A model generated the notes under the pieces. It saw nothing but the letters and a program-made list of their open reading frames with translations. It was not told the origin of the DNA and made no database searches. This document shows, one piece after another, positions 1 to 11,607 of a DNA stretch of 64,000 bases; position 1 is the stretch's first letter; each line of letters opens with the position of its first letter. Origin of the DNA: Diaporthe sp. PMI_573 (lineage: Eukaryota > Ascomycota > Sordariomycetes > Diaporthales > Diaporthaceae); assembly GCA_021399435.1 (NCBI GenBank), contig JAJTUP010000005.1:310001-374000 (forward strand). The letters are read 5' to 3'. Both the position numbers and the translations under genes were made by a program.

Positions 1-158
1 GCTGAGATTGGGTGCACATCCAGACGTGGTGCGCCGTCAGAAATCACTTTCCACATGTGCCGGTTCTCTTGAGTTTCTATTTAATCTCCCCTCCCCGGGG
101 GGAAGCTGCTCCGTGTCAAAGGTCATTCGGCAACGCAGCGTCTCGCCTTCTGGTCAAT

Positions 159-3100
159 ATGGCGCCCCGGCCCAATGAACTGGGAACCGAAACTGGTGTC
201 TCGAAATCAACAACTCAAGATGAATTGTTAGCTACGACCAGCACGGAGAAGGGGGAACTTGTACGCCAGAGCATTGCTTGTATGTGTCTGTGCTTCGCGT
301 GCTAACGAATACCGAAGTTTCCCACCGATTCAGAACTAGAGGAACATTCCAAGGCGTTAGAACAGTAAGAGTGTTTGGACCCCTTTCAAAGTTGTAGAAC
401 AAGCAGCACGTATAGTTGACACATGCTCCAGGGATCTGAACGTCACCGAGGATGACCTGATTGAGGCCAGGGAGCTCGCAGCTCAGATGAGCACCGAGGA
501 TGTCCGCAAGGTAACCTCACCAACTCTCTACATTCGCGGCGCCAGTCCCATGCTCACACAACATTAACCCAGCTGATGGCCAACGTGCTCCGGATCCACG
601 AGCGCGACCCCAACTTCCCGCACATCATCCTGGAGCGGATCCAGGCCTTCCTCGAGGACGACGACGTCTTCGACAACCCGGAGAAGCACGAGACGCTCAT
701 CACGGAGATGAAGCTCGAGGCGGCCCTCATCACCAACAACAGCCCCTACGCCGAGGTCCGCGCCGTCGTCGACAACAAGGACGACCCCTCCACCCCGTGC
801 TCGACCGTGCGCGCCTGGACCATCGGCGTCATCTTCTCCGTCTTCCTGGCCTTCATCAACCAGCTCTTCAGCATCCGCCTGCCAAGCATCCTCATCAGCG
901 CCAATGTTGCGCAGTTGTTGGCGTTCCCGCTGGGTAAGGCTTGGGAGAGGTGGGTGCCCACCTGGGAGTTTAAGATCATGGGGCAGACCCATAACATCAA
1001 CCCGGGAAGGTTCAACAGTACGTATTGGCAGCTCCCCGTGAGGATTGCTTTGGTCATATACTAACAGCCGCTCAGAGAAGGAACACATGTTGATCGCTAT
1101 CATGGCAAATACTGCGCAGAGTCTCCCCTACACGCAGTACATCGTGTGGACACAGGTCCTGCCGCAGTATTTCAACCAACAATACGCTCGTAGCTTTGCC
1201 TATCAATTCCTAATCGCACTGTCGACCAACTTCATAGGGTATGGACTGGCCGGGCTTACCCGACGCTTCATTGGTGAGTGCTGGCTCCGCATCTTCCGGC
1301 CACCGGTCTTGCATTACTGTGTGTTGATTGCGCTAATTGCATCCAAGTCTACCCATCGTACTGCGTCTGGCCTCACTCACTGGTCACCATCGCGCTCAAC
1401 TCAGCGCTCCACAATGACAACAATATTACTGTGCCCGGCCCCTTCAAGAGGCTCTACAGCATGAGTCGATACAAGTTCTTCCTCTGGGCTTTCGGGGCAA
1501 TGTTCATCTACTTCTGGTTCCCCAATTATCTCTTTGAGGCGCTCACGTTCTTCAGCTGGATGACGTGGATCGCGCCTGACAACCATAATCTCGAGATTCT
1601 GACTGGCTTCAGAAACGGTCTGGGAGTAAGACGCCTCAATGGGCCCCTCCATTTACCCAACGTCATTAGCAATGGCTGACAATCTTTCTTCAGCTTTTCA
1701 ATCCGTTTCCCACGTTTGATTGGAATGTTCTTCTCTTTGACAATGTTGATCCGTTGGTAAGTGCCAGAGCCGCTATCTTCCAATAACGCTGTGGCGGTCC
1801 CTAGGCACAAGCTGACTCTTGATTCGACAGATGGTGCCAGCGTTTTCCACCCTGAACAAGTGTCTCGGCATGTTCCTCTGGGGCATTGTGATTCTGGGCA
1901 TTTACTATTCCAACACATGGGCCACTGGCTATCTCCCCATCAACTCCAACCGGGTGTTCGACCACTTCGGCGAATTGTACAATGTCAGCCGTGCCCTGGA
2001 CGAACGAGGACTGTATGACCACGAGAAATACATGGACTACTCGGCTGCTTACCTCGGCGCTGCCAATACCATGGTATACTGTGCCTTCTTTGGCATTTAT
2101 ACCAGCGCAATCACTCACGTCATCTTGTTCCATCGCTACGAAATCACCATGGGATTCAAGGGCTTCTGGGCGAGCATCCGTGGGAAGAAAGCCCAGGACG
2201 GCGTCGAGGGCGGGGAGTACAAGGATGTGCACAACCGCCTTATGGCTGCTTACCCCGAAGGTCAGTTGATTTGCCCCTGTCTCACGGGCTGAGCTTCACT
2301 AATGGTTGGGGGGTCGTAGTGTCGGAGTGGTGGTACCTGGGAACACTCCTCGTTGCCTCAGCATTCGGATTCGCCGGCGTGGCTGGCTGGCCGACATATA
2401 CCACACCAGGAGTTGTTCCATACGGTATAGCTCTGGCCCTTGTCTTTGTGTATGTATTTCTCTATCCTTTTTCCTTTCCTTCCCCATTCGACTCCCTTGT
2501 ATTACAATCCTGAGAGGCAGCACACATGGATAGAGATGTGGCCACTTTGTCCCACAATGGACTGCGGACTGACTAAAGTACAGAATCCCAGTCGGAATTA
2601 TCAAATCCATGACCGGAATCGAAGTGACGCTCAATGTGCTGGCCGAGTTCATCGGTGGCATTTGGGTGCAAGGAAACGCGGTATGCTTCATTGGCCATAC
2701 CCAAAGTGCGAATAAGCAATACTGACTACGATAACAGCTTGCCATGAACTACTTCAAATCTTTCGGCTATGTAACCTGTGCCCATGCTATCTCCTTTGCC
2801 AATGATTTGAAGATCGCCCACTATGTCAAGGTCAGCAGCCAACCTCAGCTATGTGCTCATGCTCATCTAACAATGTTTGATCAGATCCCTCCGAGGCACA
2901 CCTTTTCCGCACAGATGGTGGCGACTTTGATATCAACGCTTGTCTGCACAGGCGTCATGAATTTTCAGGTCAGTCATACTGAAGACAAATGTGGCAACCC
3001 ATATCTGACACAACGACCGGCAGATAAACATCCCCGACGTCTGCTCCCCAACAAACCCACCCATGCGCTTCTTCTGCCCGGGCCCAAATACCTTCTTCAC

Positions 3101-3623
3101 AGCCTCAGTACTCTGGGGGACGATCGGCCCCCTCAAAGTCTTCGGCGTAAACGGCCAGTACGCAGCGACCCTCCTGGGCTTCCCCATCGGCGTCGGCGTC
3201 ACCGTCGTCATCTGGCTGATGGTCAAGTACGTGCGCAACCGCCGCATCTCGCGCTTCGTGAGGCAGCTGCACCCCGTGGCCATCTTCTACGGCGGCGTCA
3301 ACTTCGCGCCCTACTCGTTCTCGTACGCGTTCCCCGCCGTGCCCATCGCGTGGCTCAGCTGGATCTACGTGCGCAAGAGGTACCTGGCCTTCTGGTCCAA
3401 GTACAACTTCGTGCTGTCCGCTGCCTTTAGTGCGGGTATCGCCATCGCGGGTATCGTCATGCTGTTTAGTGTTCAGTGGGCGGCGATTGAGGTCCCGTGG
3501 TGGGGCAACAATCAGCCTTATGAAGGGTGTGAGGCGAGCGGTGCGCCGTGCCGGTTGAAGACGCTGGCGGAAGGGGAGAGGTTCTTTCCTTGGTGGGACG
3601 GGACCAAGACGCCCGCTCCCTAG
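159..3623 (+). CDS. OPT-family small oligopeptide transporter, multi-exon
   Basis: Proton-coupled peptide transporter of the OPT superfamily, an integral plasma-membrane protein. Clear exons are 573-1017, 1076-1273, 1348-1625, 1694-1756, 1831-2260, 2320-2449, 2584-2680, 2738-2830, 2885-2968 and 3024-3623 (stop TAG). All ten join in frame and give about 805 residues. Family signatures seen are NSPYAEVRAVV, NPGRFNKKEH, KIPPRHTF (across the 2830/2885 junction) and PTNPPMRFFCPGPNTFF, with many hydrophobic segments. A further coding stretch ends at 510 and reads in frame into 573 (DLNVTEDDLIEARELAAQM). The extreme 5' end is uncertain. ATG 159 opens a good exon ending near 279, but neither AG at 333 nor 339 restores the frame, and TTAGAACAG near 364 runs into TAA. 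Translation might instead begin lower down, at ATG 486, or the N-terminus may be damaged. The transporter assignment is secure and the first 100 residues are not. Confidence 0.88.
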
Positions 3624-3860
3624 AGTAGTATCGGTGGCAGATTTGATTTTTCATGTTTAATGATGACGTGCGCAGACTCAGCTGTTTTCAACATCGTTCC
3701 GTATGCTAATCAACCGGTGAGAGTCTAGTCATCTCTACTCTTGTGCGATGGGGGACCATGTCGGCATGCATTGATGTCCATGTGCGAAATGGGGAGATGA
3801 AAGATGTGCAGAAGATATTATAATTCGAAGACACACTCGTAGTACCTTGGATATTCCCAC

Positions 3861-4697
3861 TCAGCCACCGGAAATTCTCTGCCTATTTTGGCCCTCGTGG
3901 TCCTCTCTGATATGACGGGCGACGAAGTCTTTTCGCTCGTATTTATTCCCACAAATGTCACATTCGCCTCCTATGGGAGGATACTCGGTTTTTATTGCCC
4001 ACTTTCTGTGCGCACTCCATACATGTCGACCTTTCTGCTTTTCATTCTTGAACTCCTCTACACAGCTACCTGCCGGACATTTTCTGTGACACAGTACGTG
4101 CTCTCTAACGATACGGAGGTGTTAGTGTGGTATACACCCCAGTACGAAGGGGCTAGACGGCGGAATAGAGAGAACTACTCACTCCATGCCATCCACGCTC
4201 GGAGCTTTGTATGTGCATCCTTTCCAGTTGCAACGAGTTCGTTTTCTTGCTTTCCCAGTTGACGATGACGACTTGGCAGAAGGCAGAGGTGGGACCCTGT
4301 CGGGTGTCGGACCTGGGCTTGTAGGAGGACAGCTAGACAGTGTAGTGATCTCTAGGGACACCTGGAAAGGAAGTTGGATTGTAGAGCTTCTCAACACCGT
4401 ATGCTCCGCTTTCTCACCATGTAACAGGGTTTCTTGGTGAAGCGGTGGCAACTCACCAGCTTCTCAAGAAAACTGGGAGGGTGTTGGAAGCTCGAAGCCA
4501 AGAGAGGACAACGGGCTGGAAAAGTCGAACGGTGGCTTAAAGGCTGAGTCAGTCTCGACGAGGAGATCGGGTGGCTCTACTGCATCTGTGTCCGTCGAGC
4601 TTGAGGGGTCGTATGGGACAGGGTCGTCGTCATTCCAGAGCAGAGGATCTTGTGCTCCAGGGCGAAATGCTGAGTTGACGGCTAAGCTCGCAGCCAT
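3861..4697 (-). CDS. C2H2-type zinc-finger protein, first exon frame uncertain
   Basis: Likely nuclear DNA-binding protein. Exon 2 (4361-4183) and exon 3 (4083-3861, stop TGA at 3863-3861) join cleanly at GTGAGT/CACAG and encode three Cys/His clusters. The first begins CNWKGC. The second begins CPAGSC and closes with HVWSAH. The third reads CDICGNKYERKDF followed by ARHIREDH, a textbook Cx2C-Hx4H finger. Upstream, ATG 4697 opens an acidic Ser/Asp/Pro-rich stretch typical of fungal transcription-factor N-termini. In that frame TGA is met at 4466-4464, before the good donor GTGAGT at 4456. The exon only joins exon 2 in phase if read in the +1 frame. This suggests a one-base insertion, a weak alternative donor such as GTAGAG further up, or a missed exon. 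It is divergently arranged with the deaminase gene at 5325. Confidence 0.62.
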
Positions 4698-5324
4698 GCT
4701 ATGATCGTTGTCATTGAGGCAACCAGTCCCTTTCTAACTCCTTGCTGAAGACTTGCGGTCACCAAAAGGATTTTTCAAAGGCCAGAACAAGGCAAAGGTG
4801 AATTACGGGAGGATCAGAGTTCTGACATCGAGAGGTATCCCAAATTGCAATGAGGGCCTGTCACTGTGTCTTTTGTATTCTTTTTCGAATGGACTTGCAT
4901 TACTCCCCAACAGCTTCTTCCCAACAGCTTTTCGATTTTGAAACCGTTCATCTAGTCGGCTCATGCGATAGTCGCTCCTAGGGAATTTATGACGTGTTTG
5001 GGGGGGATACCTTTTCTTTTTTTGTTGCCTTAGGGAGGGAAATGGTGGGGACATTATTGGTCTGCATTGTCGGTCTGCATTGAACTGCAGATCCCCCTCC
5101 TCTGTGCTACAGTACAGTATCACATGCGTCTTCCTGGACCTATCAAAGTTGGGTGGCCTCCCGCAGCAAGCTAGACCCCTAAGACCATTCACGCTGGCCG
5201 AGATAATGTCTTCAGAAAAGAAATACGAAGCACCAGTCTTCAAAATATTCTCATTTTGCAACCTCCAGAGAGACTCAGTCTTTTCTTACCCTCGTCTCTG
5301 CAACATCTTAGTTCTCTTGTAGCC
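4698..5324. promoter_or_regulatory. Divergent intergenic region
   Basis: This interval of about 630 bases separates the minus-strand zinc-finger gene from the plus-strand deaminase gene, so it should hold both promoters. Open frames here are short, lack splice support and look like chance. No specific regulator site is recognised. Confidence 0.4.
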
Positions 5325-6920
5325 ATGGTCACCAAAATCATCCCAATAGTGTCAGGGCCGGTCGTTGGCCGTGTCACTCCCAAATATGATGCAGTTCCAT
5401 CCAAAGACGCAGAACCTCCAGCACAGCTTGAGACTGTGGCTCAAGTTCCGCTGGCCCAAGTCTCTGGCGAGGCTCACAGTCGTTTCGTTATCGTCACGAC
5501 GTTGCTCAGTCTGATTGACCCGGTGCGCGGTGAGCCGACAACCCACAGTCTCGATAGACACCCCCACGACGATTCCTGGAGGCATGATCAACTTCAGAAG
5601 AAGTTCCTGGACTCCTTTGCCCTGATATCATCAACCTCAGGAAAGGGCGGTGATACTGCCTCCGCAGTCTGTTTGGAGCAGGGCCATCCCAGCGGGACTG
5701 TTCTGCGACTTGCTCGAAATCGTGGCATTCCGGTGGGCCTCGTCAATCAGCTTCAGGAAGTTCTGAAAGATCTCACCACGGTTGCTCTGAGAGGTATAGT
5801 CTTTCCCAGAGGCACACGACATGATAGATGAGACGCTGATCCAAGTCGTTTTCCAGACAAGAAACCCAAAGATATGGAGAACGAGATCTTGCGCAAAGTT
5901 ATCACCTTGACCAAGGACAAGATTGGGTCTCTTTTGGAGAAGCTTGACCGCCCGGGAATTCACACCACCATTCGCCTTGCGACTTCTGATATGTCGGAGG
6001 AGGATTCGTTTCTGGATGACTCTGAAGACGTGGACTTCAAGAAGTGGATCCGAAACCTACCTTTGCTGGCATCTCTCCACTCCAAATCCGATTCTGCTGA
6101 GCTCGTCTCCCATATCGTATGGGCATCTCAAGCCAGATGGGTATACTCGGAACAGCTGGAGAAATTGTTTGGTTCCGTGGATGGGGAACTCCCGGCCTGG
6201 CTCAAGTACATCTACAAGCTTGGGCGATATTATGCAGCAACGAAGGCAATGCTGAAGCTGGCTGTAAAGCTACCGCACATATTCACCGGCATCCACATTA
6301 TGCCTGTGAATGCCCCCGAGTCGCAACAATTCTCTCTTAAGACACAGAAAACCCCTCTGTTAACGGTGTTGAAGAAGATCACCAAGGCTGACCCCGATCG
6401 CCTTATGGTGAAGCTGGGACAGACCTGGCTCACGGACGACCCTGAGACACGCCTACGTCGAGCATGCCGCATGACACTCACCGTCCATGCCGAGATGCAG
6501 CTCCTCAGCTTTTACGATCACAATCCCCATCTGACACCTAGGCTCTTATTCATGGGCTCCAGCAAGAAAGCATGCTACCTCTGCCACGAGTTCATGTCCC
6601 GTCATCCCCTCACCATTGGTGTGTCAGCAAGCCACCAGAAGCTGTACCCGAGTTGGATGCCAGCCCCATGCTCTTCGACCGTGCGGAAGAAGCATAAAGT
6701 CCTCCTCTGGGAGTTTAGTCGGCACCTCGAAGAAACGACTGCGCGCGATCTTGAGACCAGGCTGGGGATTCAGCGGCGGCCATCGACCTGGGATTCTACG
6801 GCTGGTCCGTCACTAACAACTACTGGGACGGTCTCCACGGAATTCTGGTTCAAGGAGTTGTCCTTGAGTGTTTGCGATGAGAGCGAGAAAGCTACCTTTG
6901 AAGAGTCTGACAGGGAGTAG
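5325..6920 (+). CDS. OTT_1508-like putative nucleic-acid/nucleotide deaminase
   Basis: Exons 5325-5793 and 5857-6920 join at GTATAG/TTCCAG to give 510 residues. ATG 5325 sits in a good context (AGCCATGG). The C-terminal part carries the zinc-binding deaminase signature: HAE at residues 367-369 and PCxxC-like CYLC at 396-399, preceded by LLFMGSSKK and followed by GVSASHQKLYPSWMPAP. That pattern matches the fungal OTT_1508-like branch of the cytidine-deaminase superfamily. His and two Cys should bind zinc and Glu acts in proton transfer. The N-terminal 350 residues are helical and unassigned. Members of this family are expanded in filamentous fungi and their substrates are mostly unknown; a role in nucleic-acid editing, defence or RIP-like processes would be inference. 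The gene looks intact. Confidence 0.85.
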
Positions 6921-7492
6921 GATCAAGTGATACAGGAGACTACATAATTTCCGGCACGGTCTGGAGTCAGCTGCAACTCTAACTTCAATTTTCCTTTGTT
7001 CAAGTACAATCCTAAATCTTGGTTTCTCATGGTTTCGGGGTCTGTATTCCATTTCAAGCAATGCCAAGTGTGTTCGAGAACACTGCCCCCAAAGGCTGAC
7101 TACCCAAGCTGCCAAGGTAGCTGGGCTCGAGGCAGTGGTCTATCGGCCAGGGGGAACGGGGCGCGCCGCACAGAATTCCACGTGGATGTCTCCCAAAGCA
7201 ATCGATCCCTTTTGGTCGAGGCCTCTTGTGCGCAGCTTAATTCTCAATTTGATCACCTGAACATGTCGGTACGGTAATGGTACATAGATTTATAAAATTC
7301 ACGACAGAAAAAGTTGAACCGCTTTTCTATTGTCCGCCTCTAACTAATGACACAGCCGAACCGCTCGTACTGGTATGCAGTTTGACCTTCCCTACCGCCT
7401 CTCCATCAGCACAACCATTTCCCTGAGCATTTTGAGAACGCCAACCATACATCTGCAACCCATCCCTTGTATCAGGCTTCTCTCGTCTCATT
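6921..7492. other. Intergenic, convergent gene ends
   Basis: This stretch lies between the 3' ends of the deaminase gene and the broken HET gene on the other strand. No coding exon, tRNA or repeat is recognised, so it probably holds the two 3' untranslated regions. Confidence 0.4.
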
Positions 7493-9751
7493 TCATCGTA
7501 TTTCACAAGTAGTCATAACACTCTGACCTTCAAAAATGCTCTCAAACCCATCTTGAGGCAAGACGCCCTCACCTTGTTCATCCGCACCCACTTCATTGAG
7601 AAACACAGTTGCCTTCCCCGCTCGCGTGTATACAAAATGATCCGGGTCCTCACAGCGTAAGAGAAGGAAGAGCCAGCTCCCGGTTGATCTTGATATTTCC
7701 AGAAAATCAATATCTTGGTGGGAAGGAATGTTCTGAAACCCGTCCTGGGTCCTGATCCATGTCTATGGCCAGGCCGTCACCGGCTTGCTTGGGCCCTAAC
7801 GGGTTGCTGAACACTCTCCATGCATCTCCATTGCGCAAGTAGATAGAAACAGCGGCATCGGTCCATTTCAGCAGAGAATGCAGTACCCTGCCTCGCAAGA
7901 CCAACTTGCTGCTCTGAAGAACACCAGACGTCGTGTTCCCCAGATAGCTGCAGTTCGCCTCAAGAACCTTTGCCCTAGGAACAGTAACGCCGTTATGCAC
8001 GTAGGCAATATTGCTACCGATATTCAGGGATGCCCACGACCATGTGGGCAGAGAAAACGGCCTTTCAAGCCTCTCCTTGCTCTTTGGAGACCCATGCGAT
8101 AGGCTATTGGATATCGAAAGTGGATCATCAAGCAGGGACCCTGACCACAGCCCGGCGAGATAGGTCTCCCCTACGCGAACGCGCTAGAATTTTTCAGCGA
8201 TAGCTCCAAGAGCCGGTAGTCTGTCTCGTGGCATCGTGACTGCCAGTGCCGAATACTCAAAAACGACTATGCGCCTCCAAGTGTCTGCGGCCTGCCGAAC
8301 TGTACTATCCTTGGCCTGGGTATCATCTCTGGAACGTACAGGAAGGAAATTCTCCTCCTTTATTCTTGGTCCAGAGACTGATCTCTTCTGTACGCTCATG
8401 CTACCCAATGATATATCCTCTTCAGAAGAGCCTTCCGCTGGAGAGCCAATTCTGGTCTTTAGGAAAATATCTGTCTTGTCCAAGTTGACCTCGGCGGGTT
8501 CTCCTGGGCAGTAGTCTGGGGTGGCGCCACACTCGCACTTAGCGTTGTTAAGGCATTGGAAGATCATCTCGCTCTCGGTGAAGAATATTACACGGGGCGA
8601 AATGGTGCGCTCTTGATAAGCCCATGCTCGACTGAGGGGTGGGTAACGGCGACACGTATCGGCGAAAGACCCCTTGATTTTGCCTGCATCCACGCCGTCG
8701 AGGTAATGATTCCGCCGCAGATACAGGGGATAAATGGCTTGATCAATGCGCAACTTAGCTAATAGGACCGATTCTTGCCTTATGGATATGTTGCGGAGTC
8801 CAGAGGTGCTGTCGCGCCCAGTAAGAGCCGCTAATGTTAGGTACGAGTTTTTATAGACGGCGTACATTTTGCCCGCTTCCTGCTGCCAGTCCTTTTCGTC
8901 TTCTTGGATGACGCAGATACTATCGATCCAAAGGTACTGTACTCCGAGACTGAGAGTAAAAGCAGCCGCATCTTGGAATGTGAGTGGCAGTGCGTCCCAT
9001 GGTATTCTCGTTTTATTCCGAGCCAAAGTCTCGACAGTTGTGATGCAGGCAGGCCTGTGGTGGCCCCAGCAATAGCTCAGCGCGACATACAACGATCCCG
9101 ACCGTACAGAATGGGAGTCTTCGAGTCGAACGTCTAATCCCTTCCAGCCCGGCTGAAGGTTTATCAGCCTGGTAGGCAAGAAAGAGTCGCCGCTCTGTGA
9201 CTGGCAGAGCTGATGTGAACACGCGCATTCTGCAAGACGGTCTTGTGCCCACTTTGATGAGCTTCCACATAGCATTTCATCGCTCGACATCAACTGCCTG
9301 CCCACGTTGTAGCGGTCAATATCTGAGTCTGGGGTATCGGAAGAAATAGAGATAGACTGCCAGATGTGATTCAGCCCATCCAAGGTAACCGAGGAATAGG
9401 TGTGTGCGCCAAGACTGAGCTTCTCTCTGCCACTGACCTGCGCTCGATTTCAGCTGTCTTGAAAAGTGTGCACCGGAGAATCTCACACGAAGCGCACTTG
9501 AAGGGCTCTTGTGTACAGTCTTTGCCAGTGAGCCTGTGATATGGCGGGCCAGCGAACAAATCCTCGGGGTCACCGGTCCACTCGCAGAGAGGACATTCGA
9601 GGGGTGAGGTTTCTGGAACTAGTCTCCCATTCTCGTCCCATCGGTGGGGCAAGTCGATGAAGGGAACTGCGGCAAGGGGCTTCCCCTGTCCTTCCGGGCA
9701 CTTGGCTTCGTCTAGGCCGTTCGATGATGATGAATGAGCAGAAGTCATCAT
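7493..9751 (-). pseudogene. HET-domain protein gene, disrupted
   Basis: Heterokaryon-incompatibility (HET) gene. HET proteins act in fungal allorecognition and can trigger cell death when activated. Exon 1 starts at ATG 9751 and contains a Cys-rich lead (CPLCEWTG, CASCEILRC). The next exon, from about 9356, holds the HET core: YVALSYCWGHH, the block around LWIDSICVIQEDEKDW, then SRAWAYQERTISPR. Two lesions break the frame. An in-frame TAG at 8186-8184 follows PALGAIAEKF, yet the same frame continues with the family motifs TYLAGLWSG and LPTWSWASLN. A 7-base-period near-duplication at 7741-7754 shifts the frame, after which the coding continues to a stop at 7495-7493. The intron after exon 1 is in phase only with a weaker GTGGCA donor; the better GTCAGT donor is off by one base. 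It is most likely a pseudogene. A truncated product ending at 8184 is the alternative. Confidence 0.82.
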
Positions 9752-10839
9752 TTTGGCCACGGGAACGAGGTGTCTTGGATAAGACTTCAACGGTCAGATA
9801 GAAGAGTTAATTCGAGGTTGGAACAAAAGTTTGCAGCGGAGCTAAGTAGACACAGAGACGGGTACGCCCAGGTGGGCAAGGCTATGCAAGGCTTCCACGT
9901 CAGCTCATGTGATCATTTTTAATAATACATCACCGCACTCGAAAAATAAATAAACCAAATAGAAGGCAAAGAAAAAAGGGAAGGAAAACCACAGCGGACC
10001 AACAGGCGGGCCATGAGAGCGGACTGTTGTGGTAAAGGTTCTCTCAAGCATGCATCACTATGTCTATGATCACTCTCGATTTATTTTAGCAGTGAAATCC
10101 TGATTAATGGCTTGCAACATTGTCCTTAATACCTGAGAACTATTCATGAGATTGACATAGAAGAGGGAGCAAGGATGGTCCCCATGATTTGGTCTTCTCA
10201 AGATGGTCAGGTGGCCAGGTTTAAGGCGAATGCTGATGCTCAAGGGTGCTCGACTTGAGTTTGGCAGAATTCCAATCGATGCAAGATGCTGCTTAAGACC
10301 GACAGTACGTTCATGAGATGAGTCCTGAAGCTTTTCAGGAGAATCTCGAGGAACATTTAGCAGGTTTATGAACCTGTAACAAAGATCCACGCCTCCGCTA
10401 ATACGTGGGCATCGCGTCAACATTATGGTCTAGTCGCTACGATAGCATACTTTTGTTGATAGCCGTTACCCATTCTGTTTCTATCTGATAGGACTAGCTG
10501 CAGATTCATCAACTCTACAGGGGCCTAGGATATGTGAACACTTAAAGCTGTCACAATATTATCTAATTACAGTGTTAGGACGGTATCAATCATCTTGGCT
10601 TAAGTTTCCCTTGAACACATGGTAAGTCGAAGACCCCGTCAGGGGAGCACATATCTTTCCATGTTGTTGTTAGTTTTACCATCTAGGTGCGGTCCAGGTT
10701 TACCTCTTCATGTTAGAACTCTTTGTATTTACGCGGCGATTCTTTTAATCCGCCTCGAGTTGGTCGTAAATGAATGTTAAATATAAAACTCTCAATCATA
10801 ATCTGAGTCATTTCTGTGGAAAGGGTCATTTCTTTTCTC
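9752..10839. other. AT-rich intergenic region
   Basis: About 1.1 kb between two minus-strand genes. It contains an open frame of 117 codons on the minus strand (10423-10070) with no recognisable family, discussed under rejected items. The part near 9925-9990 is A-rich. No other element is seen. Confidence 0.35.
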
Positions 10840-11607
10840 CTAATAATCCTCCAGGCGGTCCTTTCTCTCCTGCACCCTCGATAACATGTTCACAAAATTA
10901 TAGTAGTCATCCCGATATTCCAATTTGATTATGCTCGCATCATGATACCAGGTATCCATGAAGCGCTCTTGTCTTGTGACTTCAACAGCCCATCCATAAC
11001 TGCGCATTCTTATCACGCTATCGCGTATATCAACCTCACCATAGATCTCAACACGGACCTTGATCTCCTTCGGCGATAGAATGTCTCTGATCGTCCTATC
11101 TATTGAATCCAGTGTCTCCGGCGAGACTGTTTCTTCGAGAATCTCAATTTGGGTCGTGTCTAATGATAATTCGAGGACCCTAATATCTTGGCAACTGGCC
11201 CGAACAAGTTCCAGATCTCGGATTTGTTCTGGCCGGAAGCTTGTTGCGTGAGGGTGGCCAAAGTCCCAGTGAGGGAAGTCGATGCAGATTTGGCGAATGA
11301 GACTTGCTTGACGACCGATCTGAGTGAGGAACAGGGCGATTTGACTGGTCTCGGGAAATGTAAGACCAGGTATAGCGTAGTAGGGTATTTCGAACCGATT
11401 CTTTGAATAGAGCAGTGGGCTAGCTTCACAGTACGTCTTCTTATTAACGCGAAGGATTGCAGGGCAGAGCCTGCGTCTTCGTGACCACCGAGGCGGGCAC
11501 GGGTTGCCGTCGTCCGGTTCAAGGGGTATAGGGACTGCGACAACGAGGAGCTCGAAATATATGTTTTCTCGCAACTCCAAAGGGAGATCGAAGAAACACG
11601 GCGCCAT
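10840..11607 (-). CDS. Small fungal protein of the F-box-like/2EXR-DUF7730 type
   Basis: A single exon of 255 codons from ATG 11607. The N-terminus FFDLPLELRENIYFELL is the classic F-box-like or 2EXR opening found in large families of ascomycete proteins. It is followed by AILRVNKKTYCEASPLLYSKNRFEI, another hallmark of these families (reduced to the pattern L-x-V-N-K-x-x-x-x-E-A-x-x-x-L-Y). The remainder has alternating helix and strand character (RDLELVRASCQDIRVLEL, IKVRVEIYGEVDI) and no catalytic motif. Such proteins are usually of unknown function; a substrate-adaptor role in ubiquitin ligation is only inferred from the F-box resemblance. The frame is intact and the start is well supported because the motif begins within eight residues of the ATG. 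Confidence 0.75.
   Translation of the reverse strand: MAPCFFDLPLELRENIYFELLVVAVPIPLEPDDGNPCPPRWSRRRRLCPAILRVNKKTYCEASPLLYSKNRFEIPYYAIPGLTFPETSQIALFLTQIGRQASLIRQICIDFPHWDFGHPHATSFRPEQIRDLELVRASCQDIRVLELSLDTTQIEILEETVSPETLDSIDRTIRDILSPKEIKVRVEIYGEVDIRDSVIRMRSYGWAVEVTRQERFMDTWYHDASIIKLEYRDDYYNFVNMLSRVQERKDRLEDY

Noticed and set aside
10070..10423. 117-codon minus-strand open frame starting with ATG
   Set aside because: No recognisable domain, AT-rich surroundings and no splice partners; length is compatible with chance. Kept out of the gene list.
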